Of a stretch of 64,000 bases of DNA, positions 21,508 through 30,547 are shown in pieces. The translations under genes were made by a program, and so were the position numbers. Origin of the DNA: Paenibacillus silagei (GTDB taxonomy: Bacteria; Bacillota; Bacilli; Paenibacillales; Paenibacillaceae); assembly GCF_017874735.1 (NCBI RefSeq), contig NZ_JAGGLV010000030.1:20774-84773 (forward strand), read 5' to 3'. Position 1 is the first letter of the stretch. The number at the start of each line of letters is the position of its first letter. The notes beneath the pieces are model-generated. The model was given only the letters and a program-made list of their open reading frames with translations, was not told the DNA's origin and searched no databases.

Positions 21508-21840
21508 ATGGAAGCAAAAGCACATGCAAGATCGGTGCGGATTTCCGCTCGTAAAGCGAAACTGGTTGTTGACTTGATTCGCGGCAAGCAAGTGGGGGAA
21601 GCAATTGCAATTCTTCGCCACACTCCGAAGTCCGCTTCTCCGGTTGTTGAGAAGCTACTGAACTCGGCGATTGCGAACGCTGAGCATAACTACTCTATGG
21701 ACGTTAACAGCTTATTCGTAAGCGAAGTTTTCGTTAACCAGGGTCCTACAATGAAACGTTTCCGTCCGCGCGCCATGGGCCGCGCAAGCCGGATCAATAA
21801 ACGTACCAGCCACATTACTTTGGTGGTATCTGAGAAATAA
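21508..21840 (+). CDS. rplV: 50S ribosomal protein L22
   Basis: L22 has a beta-hairpin that narrows the peptide tunnel. The product is 110 residues (MEAKAHARSVRISARKAKLV ... GPTMKRFRPRAMGRASRINKRTSHITLVV). GAGAGGAGGGAAAAC precedes the ATG at 21508. No macrolide-type deletion in the hairpin is apparent. Confidence 0.97.
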   Translation: MEAKAHARSVRISARKAKLVVDLIRGKQVGEAIAILRHTPKSASPVVEKLLNSAIANAEHNYSMDVNSLFVSEVFVNQGPTMKRFRPRAMGRASRINKRTSHITLVVSEK

Positions 21841-21853
21841 GGAGGGATAACAC

Positions 21854-22519
21854 GTGGGTCAAAAGGTAAATCCAGTCGGACTCCGAGTCGGTATTATTCG
21901 CGATTGGGAATCAAAATGGTATGCAGGCAAAGATTTCGGTACTCTTTTAATGGAAGACGTCAAAATCCGGGAATACCTTAAAGGCAAGTTGAAAGATTCC
22001 TCTGTTTCCCGCATCGAGATCGAAAGAGCGGCAAGCCGAGTGAACGTTACAATTCACACTGCCAAGCCAGGTATGGTAATTGGTAAAGGCGGAGCAGAAG
22101 TAGAAGTACTTCGCAGCGCAGTTACAACTATCGCCGGCGGTAAGAAAGTACACATCAACATCAATGAAATCAAACACCCTGAACTGGATGCTATTCTTGT
22201 TGCTGAAAGCATTGCACAACAGCTGGAACGTCGCGTATCGTTCCGTCGTGCTCTGAAACAAGCGATTCAAAGAACTATGCGTTCCGGCGCAAAGGGAATT
22301 AAAACTCAGGTTGGCGGACGTCTTGGCGGCGCTGAGATTGCCCGTTCAGAAGGTTATAGCGAAGGAACAGTTCCACTTCATACGCTTCGTGCTGATATCG
22401 ATTACGGAACAGCTGAAGCACATACAACTTACGGCCGTATCGGCGTAAAAGTATGGATTTATCGTGGAGAAGTTCTTCCCCCAGCTAAGAAACAAGCTGC
22501 TCAGGAAGGAGGCAACTAA
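21854..22519 (+). CDS. rpsC: 30S ribosomal protein S3
   Basis: S3 is at the mRNA entry site and has helicase activity with S4 and S5. It has 221 residues with a KH domain (GMVIGKGGAEVEVLR) and a C-terminal domain (GRLGGAEIARSEGYSEGTVPLHTLRADIDYG). Start GTG 21854 behind AAGGAGGGATAAC. It abuts rplP. Confidence 0.98.
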   Translation: MGQKVNPVGLRVGIIRDWESKWYAGKDFGTLLMEDVKIREYLKGKLKDSSVSRIEIERAASRVNVTIHTAKPGMVIGKGGAEVEVLRSAVTTIAGGKKVHININEIKHPELDAILVAESIAQQLERRVSFRRALKQAIQRTMRSGAKGIKTQVGGRLGGAEIARSEGYSEGTVPLHTLRADIDYGTAEAHTTYGRIGVKVWIYRGEVLPPAKKQAAQEGGN

Positions 22520-22521
22520 TC

Positions 22522-22956
22522 ATGTTGGTACCAAAGCGCGTTAAACACCGCAAGCAACAACGCGGTCACATGAAGGGTATGGCAAAAGGCGGAACCGAAC
22601 TTAACTTCGGCGAATTCGGTTTGCAGGCACTGGAGCCATCTTGGATCACTAACCGTCAGATCGAAGCTGCTCGTATCGCAATGACACGTTACATCAAACG
22701 TGGCGGTCAGGTTTGGATCAAGATTTTCCCGGATAAGCCAATCACTCAGAAGCCTCTCGAGGTTCGTATGGGTAGTGGTAAAGGTAACGTTGAGAAGTGG
22801 GTAGCTGTAGTTAAACCGGGTAAGATTATGTTCGAACTCGGAGGCGTGTCGGAAGAAATCGCTCGTGAAGCGATGCGTCTTGCCGCTCACAAGCTGCCTG
22901 TAAAGACTAAGTTTGTGAAACGTGAAGAATTGGGTGGTGAAGCAAATGAAAGCTAA
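22522..22956 (+). CDS. rplP: 50S ribosomal protein L16
   Basis: L16 organises the A-site and is needed late in 50S assembly. It has 144 residues, MLVPKRVKHRKQQRGHMKGMA ... GKGNVEKWVAVVKPGKIMFEL. AAGGAGGCAAC lies within the end of rpsC. Its 3' end overlaps rpmC by 11 bases. Confidence 0.98.
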   Translation: MLVPKRVKHRKQQRGHMKGMAKGGTELNFGEFGLQALEPSWITNRQIEAARIAMTRYIKRGGQVWIKIFPDKPITQKPLEVRMGSGKGNVEKWVAVVKPGKIMFELGGVSEEIAREAMRLAAHKLPVKTKFVKREELGGEANES

Positions 22957-23143
22957 TGAACTTCGCAACTTAACCACTGCTGAGATTGAACAGAAAATCG
23001 CCGGATTTAAGGAAGAACTTTTCAATCTCCGTTTCCAATTGGCAACAGGCCAACTGGATAACCCGACTCGGATTCGTGATGTGCGTAAGGAAATAGCTCG
23101 TGCTAAAACCGTTATCCATCAAAGAGTACTTGGGATTAGTTAA
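22946..23143 (+). CDS. rpmC: 50S ribosomal protein L29
   Basis: L29 is a small two-helix protein near the tunnel exit. The 65-residue product starts MKANELRNLTTAEIEQKI and contains LRFQLATGQLDNPTRIRDVRKEIAR. The ATG at 22946 lies inside rplP, 10 bases before its stop codon ends, behind GGGTGGTG, so it is coupled to rplP. Confidence 0.96.
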   Translation: MKANELRNLTTAEIEQKIAGFKEELFNLRFQLATGQLDNPTRIRDVRKEIARAKTVIHQRVLGIS

Positions 23144-23186
23144 GTGACGGCGGATGCATAATCCGTAATCAGGAAGGAGGCTAATT

Positions 23187-23453
23187 ATGAGCGAAGAGCG
23201 TAATGCACGTAAAGTGCTGATCGGTAAAGTAGTCAGCGACAAAATGGATAAAACCATCGTAATTGCTGTTGAAACCTATAAAAAGCACAATCTGTATCAC
23301 AAACGCATCAAGTCCACGAAGAAATTCAAGGCACATGATGAAGAGAATGTAGCTAAAATTGGTGATGTCGTGAAAGTCATGGAAACTCGTCCATTGTCGA
23401 AGGACAAACGGTGGAGACTGGTTGAAGTGGTAGAAAAAGCGGTAATCATCTAA
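23187..23453 (+). CDS. rpsQ: 30S ribosomal protein S17
   Basis: S17 is a primary 16S rRNA-binding protein of the OB fold. It has 88 residues: ARKVLIGKVVSDKMDKTIVIAVE, then CRETRPLS-like METRPLSKDKRWRLVEVVEKA. AAGGAGGCTAATT precedes the ATG. Standard position between rpmC and rplN. Confidence 0.97.
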   Translation: MSEERNARKVLIGKVVSDKMDKTIVIAVETYKKHNLYHKRIKSTKKFKAHDEENVAKIGDVVKVMETRPLSKDKRWRLVEVVEKAVII

Positions 23454-23493
23454 GACATGAAGCAGATCCCTTTCCGGAAGGAGGAAAATAATA

Positions 23494-23862
23494 ATGATTC
23501 AACCATTTACACGTTTGCATGTGGCTGACAACTCTGGTGCGAAGGAACTGATGTGTATCCGCGTACTGGGTGGTACTGGACGCCGTACAGCAGCAATCGG
23601 CGATTTGATCGTTTGTTCCGTTAAACAAGCAACACCAGGCGGCGTTGTCAAAAAAGGTGATGTTGTTAGAGCGGTAGTTGTTCGTACAAAACGTTCGGTA
23701 CGCCGTAAAGATGGATCTTACATCGCATTCGACGAAAATGCAGCTGTTGTTGTCAAAGACGACAGAAGCCCGCGCGGAACACGTATCTTCGGACCAGTTG
23801 CTCGCGAACTTCGCGACAAGGACTACATGAAGATCGTTTCCTTGGCACCGGAAGTAATCTAA
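23494..23862 (+). CDS. rplN: 50S ribosomal protein L14
   Basis: L14 forms inter-subunit bridges and is the docking site of RsfS. It has exactly the canonical 122 residues: MIQPFTRLHVADNSGAKELMC and the C-terminal GPVARELRDKDYMKIVSLAPEV. AAGGAGGAAAATAAT precedes the ATG. Confidence 0.98.
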   Translation: MIQPFTRLHVADNSGAKELMCIRVLGGTGRRTAAIGDLIVCSVKQATPGGVVKKGDVVRAVVVRTKRSVRRKDGSYIAFDENAAVVVKDDRSPRGTRIFGPVARELRDKDYMKIVSLAPEVI

Positions 23863-23918
23863 AAATCCGAGTGATGCTCGGTTGTACTTGAAAAGGTCAG
23901 TTATAGGAGGTGTAATCA

Positions 23919-24272
23919 ATGCCTAGAGTTAAAAAAGTTCTGGAATCCCATAACAATAAACTGCACGTGAAAAAAGATGATGTGGTGCTTGTGATCAGCG
24001 GGAAAGACAAAGGTAAAAAAGGCCGTGTCATCGCTGCTTATCCTCGTGAAAACCGCGTCCTGGTAGAAGGCGTGAACATGGTGAAGAAACACCAGAAGCC
24101 AAACCAGCTGAATCCGCAAGGCGGAATCATCGAGCAGGAAGCTTCGATCCATGTGTCCAACGTAATGCACATTGATCCGAAGAGCGGGAAAGTTACGCGC
24201 ATCGGCTATAAAGTACTAGATAACGGTAAGAAGGTTCGGGTAGCAAAAAGATCCGGAGAGATTATCGACTAA
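23919..24272 (+). CDS. rplX: 50S ribosomal protein L24
   Basis: L24 initiates 50S assembly. The 117-residue product has a KOW motif (KKDDVVLVISGKDKGKKGRV) and a conserved LVEGVNMVKKHQKPNQLNPQGGI segment. ATAGGAGGTGTAATC precedes the ATG. Confidence 0.97.
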   Translation: MPRVKKVLESHNNKLHVKKDDVVLVISGKDKGKKGRVIAAYPRENRVLVEGVNMVKKHQKPNQLNPQGGIIEQEASIHVSNVMHIDPKSGKVTRIGYKVLDNGKKVRVAKRSGEIID

Positions 24273-24302
24273 TACAGTCCTAATGAAAGGAGGTAAATCT
24301 TC

Positions 24303-24845
24303 ATGGCAGCAAGAATGAAAGAACGTTATCTGAATGAAATCACCCCATCTTTGATGCAGAAGTTTAACTACACAACAGTTATGCAAGTGCCTAAGATCGA
24401 GAAGATCGTCATCAACATGGGTGTAGGTGACGCTGTTCAAAACTCCAAAGTACTTGACGCTGCAGTTAACGATATGCAACTGATTTCTGGTCAAAAGCCG
24501 GTTATCACTAAAGCAAAGAAATCCATCGCCGGTTTCAAACTGCGCGAAAATATGCCGATCGGGGTTAAAGTAACACTGCGCGGCGAGCGTATGTATTACT
24601 TCCTGGATAAATTGATCAACGTAACGCTTCCACGCGTTCGTGACTTCCGTGGTGTTTCCAGCAAAGCCTTTGATGGCCGTGGTAACTACACACTGGGTCT
24701 TAAAGAACAATTGATCTTCCCGGAAATCGAGTATGACAAAGTGGATAAGGTTCGCGGTATGGACATCGTTATTGTAACGACTGCTAAGACGGACGAGGAA
24801 TCCCGTGAGCTGCTGAATCAGCTGGGAATGCCTTTCACAAAATAA
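24303..24845 (+). CDS. rplE: 50S ribosomal protein L5
   Basis: L5 binds 5S rRNA in the central protuberance. It has 180 residues, ending with the usual TTAKTDEESRELLNQLGMPF; the centre shows GQKPVITKAKKSIAGFKLRE and RDFRGVSSKAFDGRGNY. AAAGGAGGTAAATCTTC precedes the ATG. Confidence 0.98.
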   Translation: MAARMKERYLNEITPSLMQKFNYTTVMQVPKIEKIVINMGVGDAVQNSKVLDAAVNDMQLISGQKPVITKAKKSIAGFKLRENMPIGVKVTLRGERMYYFLDKLINVTLPRVRDFRGVSSKAFDGRGNYTLGLKEQLIFPEIEYDKVDKVRGMDIVIVTTAKTDEESRELLNQLGMPFTK

Positions 24846-24889
24846 GAATCATCCATTTCTCCGAAAATGTTTAGGAGGTGTCAGTCTAA

Positions 24890-25075
24890 GTGGCAAAGAC
24901 TTCAATGAAAGTTAAACAACAACGCGAGCCTAAGTTCAAAGTACGTGCATACACACGTTGCGAGCGTTGCGGTCGTCCACATTCGGTACTGCAAAAGTTC
25001 AAAATTTGCAGAATTTGTTTCCGTGAATTAGCTTATAAAGGCCAGATTCCTGGCGTGAAAAAAGCAAGTTGGTAA
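24890..25075 (+). CDS. rpsZ: 30S ribosomal protein S14, zinc-binding type (type Z)
   Basis: S14 of the short, zinc-binding class: 61 residues with C24-x2-C27 and C40-x2-C43 (CERCGRP ... CRICFREL). The start is GTG at 24890 behind TTAGGAGGTGTCAG. The presence of the C+ form means that under zinc limitation a zinc-free copy elsewhere could replace it, as known in other Bacillales. Confidence 0.97.
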   Translation: MAKTSMKVKQQREPKFKVRAYTRCERCGRPHSVLQKFKICRICFRELAYKGQIPGVKKASW

Positions 25076-25107
25076 GAAGTTTATAAACGGGAAGGAGGTT
25101 TACACAC

Positions 25108-25506
25108 ATGACTATGTCTGATCCTATTGCAGATATGCTTACTCGTATTCGTAACGCCAACACTGTGCGTCACGAGACAGTAGAAATGCCTGCTTCTACT
25201 ATGAAAAAACAAATCGCGGACATCTTGAAGCGTGAGGGCTTCATCCGTGATGCTGAATTCGTTGAAGATAGCAAACAAGGGATTATCCGTATTTTCCTGA
25301 AATACGGCCCAAGCCAGGAGCGCGTTATCACTGGTCTGAAAAGAATCAGTAAACCAGGTCTTCGCGTATACACGAAGAGCAATGAAGTGCCTCGTGTACT
25401 CGGTGGTCTTGGAATCGCGATTATCTCCACATCTAAGGGAGTTATGACCGACAAAGAAGCTCGTCAATCTAAATCCGGCGGAGAAGTTGTCTGCTACATT
25501 TGGTAA
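25108..25506 (+). CDS. rpsH: 30S ribosomal protein S8
   Basis: S8 binds the central domain of 16S rRNA. It has 132 residues: MSDPIADMLTRIRNANTVRHETVEMPAS and the C-terminal SNEVPRVLGGLGIAIISTSKG, EVVCYIW. AAGGAGGTTTACACAC precedes the ATG at 25108; the ATG two codons later is also usable. Confidence 0.97.
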   Translation: MTMSDPIADMLTRIRNANTVRHETVEMPASTMKKQIADILKREGFIRDAEFVEDSKQGIIRIFLKYGPSQERVITGLKRISKPGLRVYTKSNEVPRVLGGLGIAIISTSKGVMTDKEARQSKSGGEVVCYIW

Positions 25507-25536
25507 TAAACGTCACAAGATAAGGAGGTGCAACAC

Positions 25537-26079
25537 ATGTCTCGTATTGGTCGCAAACCAATCGCAGTACCTAGCGGTGTAGATGTCACTTTGGACAACG
25601 CCGTTATTACAGTAAAAGGTCCTAAAGGCACTTTGACTCGTGAGCTTCATAAAGACATGAAGATTACAGTTGAAAATAACGAAATCACTGTTGTTCGCCC
25701 GTCGGACAACAAATTGCATCGTTCACTTCACGGCACAACCCGCTCCGTTGTCAACAACATGGTGAGTGGTGTGACTGAAGGTTTCTCGAAATCTCTGGAA
25801 CTGGTTGGGGTCGGATATCGTGCAAGCAAATCCGGAGATAAGATCGTATTGAACGTTGGTTACTCCCACCCGGTTGAAATCACACCGGAAGCGGGTATCG
25901 AGTTCGATGTTCCTGCGAACACGAAGATCATCGTTAGAGGGATTGACAAAGAACGCGTTGGCGCTTATGCTGCCAAAATTCGTTCCGTACGTGAACCTGA
26001 ACCATACAAAGGTAAAGGTATCAAATATGAAGGCGAGCGTATCATCCGCAAGGAAGGTAAAGCTGGTAAGAAGAAATAA
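25537..26079 (+). CDS. rplF: 50S ribosomal protein L6
   Basis: L6 supports the factor-binding region. The 180-residue product begins MSRIGRKPIAVPSGVDV and keeps the C-terminal signature PEPYKGKGIKYEGERIIRKEGK. The ATG at 25537 has AAGGAGGTG just upstream. Confidence 0.98.
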   Translation: MSRIGRKPIAVPSGVDVTLDNAVITVKGPKGTLTRELHKDMKITVENNEITVVRPSDNKLHRSLHGTTRSVVNNMVSGVTEGFSKSLELVGVGYRASKSGDKIVLNVGYSHPVEITPEAGIEFDVPANTKIIVRGIDKERVGAYAAKIRSVREPEPYKGKGIKYEGERIIRKEGKAGKKK

Positions 26080-26163
26080 CCAGCTCTACCTTAATTGTAA
26101 GATACCCCGTGCATCTTAAAGTGAAGCTGTTTACGGCAAACTGAAGGGAGTGAAAGGGAAGTC

Positions 26164-26532
26164 ATGATTACAAAAGAGGATAAAAACAAGGCTCGTCTCA
26201 AAAGACACCTGCGTGTTCGTAAGAAGATCCAGGGTACTACTGAGCGTCCACGTTTGAATGTGTTCCGTTCTTCGAAACACATCTACGCTCAACTGATCGA
26301 TGATGTGACTGGCGTTACTATCGTATCGGCCTCCACACTTGATAAGGAATTGAGTGCTACAATCGGAAATGGCGGCAGCGTTGAAGCTGCAAGCAAAGTG
26401 GGTCAATTGATCGCTGAGCGCGCCAAAGAAAAGGGTTATGCAGTGGTTGTATTTGACCGCGGTGGATACTTGTACCATGGACGGATTCAGGCTCTGGCTA
26501 GCGCAGCTCGCGAAGCTGGTCTTGAATTCTAG
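26164..26532 (+). CDS. rplR: 50S ribosomal protein L18
   Basis: L18 binds 5S rRNA. It has 122 residues: ARLKRHLRVRKKIQGTTERPRLNVFRSSKHIYAQ and C-terminal VVFDRGGYLYHGRIQALASAAREAGLEF. The ribosome site is weaker than its neighbours' (AAGGGAGTGAAAGGGAAGTC). Confidence 0.97.
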   Translation: MITKEDKNKARLKRHLRVRKKIQGTTERPRLNVFRSSKHIYAQLIDDVTGVTIVSASTLDKELSATIGNGGSVEAASKVGQLIAERAKEKGYAVVVFDRGGYLYHGRIQALASAAREAGLEF

Positions 26533-26558
26533 AATATTTCTAAAAGGAGGTTAACGAC

Positions 26559-27056
26559 TTGCGTGTAGATCCGAACAGTTTAGAACTGACAGAAAGAGTT
26601 GTACACATCAACCGTGTTGCAAAAGTTGTAAAAGGCGGACGCCGTTTCAGCTTTAGTGCACTTGTTGTTGTGGGCGACGGCAACGGCTACGTTGGTGCTG
26701 GTATCGGTAAAGCCGGCGAAGTTCCGGATGCCATCCGTAAAGGCATTGAAGACGCCAAGAAAAACCTGATCCACATTCCAATCGTAGGAACTTCGATTCC
26801 TCACCTGGTTACTGGACATTTCGGCGCAGGACGTGTTCTGCTGAAACCAGCATCCGAAGGTACCGGCGTTATCGCTGGTGGACCGGTTCGTGCGGTGCTT
26901 GAATTGGCAGGCGTTGGCGATATCTTGACAAAATCTTTGGGTTCTTCGAATTCCATGAACATGGTCAATGCTACTCTAGAGGGACTTTCCCGTCTGAAGC
27001 GCATTGAAGAGGTCGCGAAGCTTCGCGGCAAATCTGTCGAAGAATTACGCGGTTAA
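26559..27056 (+). CDS. rpsE: 30S ribosomal protein S5
   Basis: S5 affects decoding fidelity and carries spectinomycin-site residues. It has 165 residues with the N-terminal dsRBD-like part (VHINRVAKVVKGGRRFSFSALVVVGD) and GRVLLKPASEGTGVIAGGPVRAVLE. The spectinomycin loop reads VAKVVKGG, so no resistance deletion is seen. Start TTG 26559 behind AAAAGGAGGTTAACGAC. Confidence 0.97.
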   Translation: MRVDPNSLELTERVVHINRVAKVVKGGRRFSFSALVVVGDGNGYVGAGIGKAGEVPDAIRKGIEDAKKNLIHIPIVGTSIPHLVTGHFGAGRVLLKPASEGTGVIAGGPVRAVLELAGVGDILTKSLGSSNSMNMVNATLEGLSRLKRIEEVAKLRGKSVEELRG

Positions 27057-27070
27057 GGAGGGGAACGTCA

Positions 27071-27256
27071 ATGGCTAAATTGCAAATTACCCTCGTACGC
27101 AGTGTAATTGGACGTCCAGAAACACAACGTGTTACTGTTAAGACGCTCGGCCTGCGCAAAACCAACTCGTCCGTGGTTCACAACGACACTCCTGCAATTC
27201 GCGGGATGATCAACAAAGTGAGCCACTTGCTGTCCGTTACTGAAATTGAAGGCTAA
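27071..27256 (+). CDS. rpmD: 50S ribosomal protein L30
   Basis: A 61-residue L30 with the single ferredoxin-like fold: MAKLQITLVRSVIGRPETQR, TVKTLGLRKTNSSVVHND. AAGGAGGGGAACGTC precedes the ATG, only 14 bases after rpsE. Confidence 0.96.
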   Translation: MAKLQITLVRSVIGRPETQRVTVKTLGLRKTNSSVVHNDTPAIRGMINKVSHLLSVTEIEG

Positions 27257-27297
27257 TAAGCCTCGCATAAATTAACAAACATAAGGAGGTGCAAACG

Positions 27298-27738
27298 ATG
27301 AAGTTACATGAACTTGCTCCAGCTCCTGGATCACGGAAAGAACGCAACCGCGTTGGTCGTGGACCAAGTAGCGGTAACGGTAAAACTTCGGGCCGTGGAC
27401 ACAAAGGTCAAAACTCCCGTTCCGGCGGTGGTGTACGTCCAGGCTTCGAGGGTGGACAAAACCCACTCTATCGTCGTCTGCCTAAACGTGGTTTCGTCAA
27501 TCCTACCCGTAAAGAGTACGCGATTGTGAACCTGGAAGATCTGAATAGCTTTGCAGAAGGAACAGAAGTAACTCCTGAGCTTTTGCTTGAAACTGGTGTT
27601 GTCAGCAACACTAAGAGCGGCATCAAGATTCTCGGCAATGGTGAACTGTCTGTTAAATTGACTGTCAAAGCAAATAAGTTCTCTCAATCTGCGGTAGAGA
27701 AAATCGAAGCTGCCGGCGGTAAAACCGAGGTGATCTAA
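27298..27738 (+). CDS. rplO: 50S ribosomal protein L15
   Basis: L15 is a late-assembly 50S protein. The 146 residues have the Gly/Arg-rich N-terminal extension (KLHELAPAPGSRKERNRVGRG, SSGNGKTSGRGHKGQNSRSG) and the C-terminal globular part. The start ATG 27298 has AAGGAGGTGC in front. Stop and secY start overlap by one base (TAATG). Confidence 0.97.
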   Translation: MKLHELAPAPGSRKERNRVGRGPSSGNGKTSGRGHKGQNSRSGGGVRPGFEGGQNPLYRRLPKRGFVNPTRKEYAIVNLEDLNSFAEGTEVTPELLLETGVVSNTKSGIKILGNGELSVKLTVKANKFSQSAVEKIEAAGGKTEVI

Positions 27739-29036
27739 TGTTCAAGACGCTTAAGAATATATGGCATGTTGAAGATTTGCGCAAAAAGATCCTGTTTACC
27801 CTGTTCGTTCTGATCATTTACCGCATCGGTTCGTTTGTACCGGTTCCCGGTGTGAACAAAGAAGTACTGGAATCAACAAATCAGGGCGGAGACGCTTTGA
27901 TGGGTCTTTTGAACACCTTCTCGGGCGGAGCGCTCAAAAACTTCTCGATTTTTGCGATCAGCATTTACCCGTATATCACAGCATCCATCATCGTTCAATT
28001 GCTTTCGATGGATGTTGTCCCTAAGTTTGCCGAATGGGCTAAGCAAGGGGAACACGGGAAAAAGCAGCTGGCGCAAATTACGCGTTACGGCACAGTAGTG
28101 CTAGGTTTGATCCAAGCGTTTGCCACATCTATCGGGTTTAACCGGATTTATGGCACTGAGATGATTCCAAATGCAACCTTTGCGGATTACCTGCTTATTG
28201 CGATCATATTGACGGCGGGTACATCGTTCTTGATGTGGTTAGGTGAGCAGATCACTGAAAAGGGTATAGGAAACGGGATTTCGATCCTGATTTTTGCGGG
28301 AATCGTCGCCGCCTTTCCGGGATATATCACCACTACGGCGCAATCAAGCTTCATTCAGCCGGGTCAGATGTTCCTGAATATTCTTAAAGTCGTTATTGTA
28401 CTGATCGTGGTTGTTGCGATTATTGTCGGGGTGATCTTTGTTCAACAAGGTATCCGTAAAATCCCTGTACAATATGCCAAGCGCGTAGTCGGTAACAAAA
28501 TGTACGGTGGACAGAATACGCACATTCCGCTTAAAATTAATGCGGCTGGTGTAATTCCTGTTATCTTCGCCGTTTCACTGCTTCAATTCCCGGTCGTTTT
28601 ATCGAGCTTCTGGTCCACCCACGCTTGGGCTAAATGGGTCTCGGCCAATCTGGATCATACCAAGCCGCTCGGCATGCTGCTGTATGTAGTCATGATCATC
28701 GGATTCACGTTCTTCTATACGTTTGTCCAGATGAACCCGCAGCAAATGGCTGACAATATGAAAAAGAATGGCGGATACATTCCAGGTATACGTCCAGGTA
28801 AGGCTACTGAGAAATATCTGACTAGAGTTATGTCGCGTCTGACCATGTCCGGTGCGCTCTTCCTGTCATTAATCTCTGTACTGCCAGTATTATTTGGATC
28901 GTTGTCCGGGTTACCGAAGCAAGTGCAGATTGGTGGTACGGCACTGCTGATCGTAATTGGTGTTGCGCTGGATACCATGAAGCAGATCGAGAGCCAATTG
29001 ATCAAACGCCATTACAAAGGCTTCATCAATAAATAG
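27738..29036 (+). CDS. secY: Preprotein translocase subunit SecY
   Basis: The channel subunit of the Sec translocon, in the plasma membrane. The 432 residues form ten membrane helices. Typical segments include FSIFAISIYPYITASIIVQLL (helix 2 region), ITEKGIGNGISILIFAGI and the cytoplasmic RPGKATEKYLTRVMSRLTM. It is translationally coupled to rplO. The normal spc-operon position fits. Confidence 0.98.
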   Translation: MFKTLKNIWHVEDLRKKILFTLFVLIIYRIGSFVPVPGVNKEVLESTNQGGDALMGLLNTFSGGALKNFSIFAISIYPYITASIIVQLLSMDVVPKFAEWAKQGEHGKKQLAQITRYGTVVLGLIQAFATSIGFNRIYGTEMIPNATFADYLLIAIILTAGTSFLMWLGEQITEKGIGNGISILIFAGIVAAFPGYITTTAQSSFIQPGQMFLNILKVVIVLIVVVAIIVGVIFVQQGIRKIPVQYAKRVVGNKMYGGQNTHIPLKINAAGVIPVIFAVSLLQFPVVLSSFWSTHAWAKWVSANLDHTKPLGMLLYVVMIIGFTFFYTFVQMNPQQMADNMKKNGGYIPGIRPGKATEKYLTRVMSRLTMSGALFLSLISVLPVLFGSLSGLPKQVQIGGTALLIVIGVALDTMKQIESQLIKRHYKGFINK

Positions 29037-29134
29037 GCGATAGGTTCCGGAGAAGTACCTAAGGCTTTAAACTTCCCGGTACCTATTGTGCTGTTTCTTG
29101 CTTGGTGGCGAACTTTCGGGGGGAGAAGAGAATC

Positions 29135-29779
29135 GTGAACATATTATTCATGGGCCCTCCTGGGGCAGGCAAGGGAACACAAGCCGCTGTTGTTGTAAAA
29201 GAGTTGGGTATTCCTCATATTTCGACTGGTGATGCATTCCGCTTGGCTATTAAGCAAGGCACACCGGTTGGACTTAAGGCCAAATCTTATATTGATCAAG
29301 GGTTGCTTGTACCTGATGATGTGACTATTGGAATCGTCGAAGAACGGCTGCAGCAGTCCGATTGCGAAAAAGGTTTTTTATTGGATGGCTTTCCAAGAAC
29401 CCTTTCGCAAGCGGAAGCGCTGGGAGAAATCCTCAGCCGGCTTGGAACTTCACTGGATCACGTTGTCAACTTGAATGTGGACCGCGGACTGCTGATGGCG
29501 CGTCTTACCGGACGCCGGATCTGCTCAGTATGCGGAACATCCTACCATTTAATTTTCAACCCGCCGAAGCAAGAAGGCGTCTGCGACATTGATGGCGGAG
29601 AATTGTATCAGCGTCCGGATGACAACGAAGAAAGTGTAGGCAAGCGTCTGGATGAGTACGATAACAAGACAGCGCCGCTGCTTGCATTTTATGACGATAA
29701 AGGTCTTGTGCGTCAGGTCAACGGAGAAAACGAAATCAATGTCGTTTCTTCTGAAATCGTATCTATGCTGCGGGGTTAA
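29135..29779 (+). CDS. adk: Adenylate kinase (zinc lid type)
   Basis: Converts AMP + ATP to 2 ADP. It has 214 residues, P-loop GPPGAGKGTQ at 7-16, the NMP-binding ISTGDAFRLAI and DGFPRT. The lid carries CSVCGTSYH and CDIDGG, giving the C-C-C-D zinc set of Gram-positive enzymes. The GTG at 29135 is chosen because GGGGGGAGAAGAG lies just upstream; earlier in-frame starts have no ribosome site. It lies between secY and map, as in Bacillus. Confidence 0.95.
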   Translation: MNILFMGPPGAGKGTQAAVVVKELGIPHISTGDAFRLAIKQGTPVGLKAKSYIDQGLLVPDDVTIGIVEERLQQSDCEKGFLLDGFPRTLSQAEALGEILSRLGTSLDHVVNLNVDRGLLMARLTGRRICSVCGTSYHLIFNPPKQEGVCDIDGGELYQRPDDNEESVGKRLDEYDNKTAPLLAFYDDKGLVRQVNGENEINVVSSEIVSMLRG

Positions 29780-29783
29780 TGTA

Positions 29784-30536
29784 ATGATCATTTGCAAATC
29801 CGAACAGGAACTTGTCTTTATGAGGGAAGCTGGTCGAATTGTTGCCGAGAGTCACCGTCTTATTGCTGAAGCTATCCAGCCAGGCATTACTACCGGTGAG
29901 CTCGACAGAATCGCCGATGGGTACATTCGCAGTCAGGGTGCTGTGCCGTCTTTCAAAGGCTACAACGGTTTTCCTGCCAGCATTTGCGCTTCAGTCAACG
30001 AACAATTGGTGCACGGATTTCCAGGGAAACGCAAACTGGTAGAAGGCGACATCGTTACGCTGGATATCGGTGCAGAGTACCGTGGTTATCACGGTGATTC
30101 CGCCTGGACATACGGGGTGGGCAGCATTTCCGAAGAGGCTCAGCGTCTGCTGGACGTCACGGAAGGCTCCCTGTACGCTGGACTGGCGTTAGTCAAACCG
30201 GATGTGCGCTTGTTTACAATCTCCCATGCCATTCAGTCATACATTGAAGACGCCGGATTCTCCGTTGTCCGCGAGTATGTTGGTCATGGCATTGGGGCAG
30301 AACTGCATGAAGAACCGCAAATTCCGAACTATGGCATAGCGGACCGCGGACCACGTCTGAAGCCGGGTATGGTACTCGCCATTGAGCCGATGGTTAACGC
30401 TGGAGAACGTTATGTCAGAACGCTGGATGATAACTGGACGGTCGTTACGGTAGACGGTTCACTGTGCGCTCACTTCGAGCATACAGTAGCAGTTACACCG
30501 GACGGCATGGAAATTTTCACAAAACTGAATGCGTAG
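29784..30536 (+). CDS. map: Methionine aminopeptidase, type I
   Basis: Removes the initiator Met. It has 250 residues and no N-terminal extension. The metal ligands are visible in DIGAEYRGYHGDSAW (two Asp), GHGIGAELHEEP (His), IEPMVNAG (Glu) and the C-terminal AHFEHTVAVT (Glu). The ATG at 29784 is 4 bases after the adk stop; its ribosome site (GGGGTTAATGTA) is weak, suggesting coupling to adk. Confidence 0.96.
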   Translation: MIICKSEQELVFMREAGRIVAESHRLIAEAIQPGITTGELDRIADGYIRSQGAVPSFKGYNGFPASICASVNEQLVHGFPGKRKLVEGDIVTLDIGAEYRGYHGDSAWTYGVGSISEEAQRLLDVTEGSLYAGLALVKPDVRLFTISHAIQSYIEDAGFSVVREYVGHGIGAELHEEPQIPNYGIADRGPRLKPGMVLAIEPMVNAGERYVRTLDDNWTVVTVDGSLCAHFEHTVAVTPDGMEIFTKLNA

Positions 30537-30547
30537 GTGATCTTCAC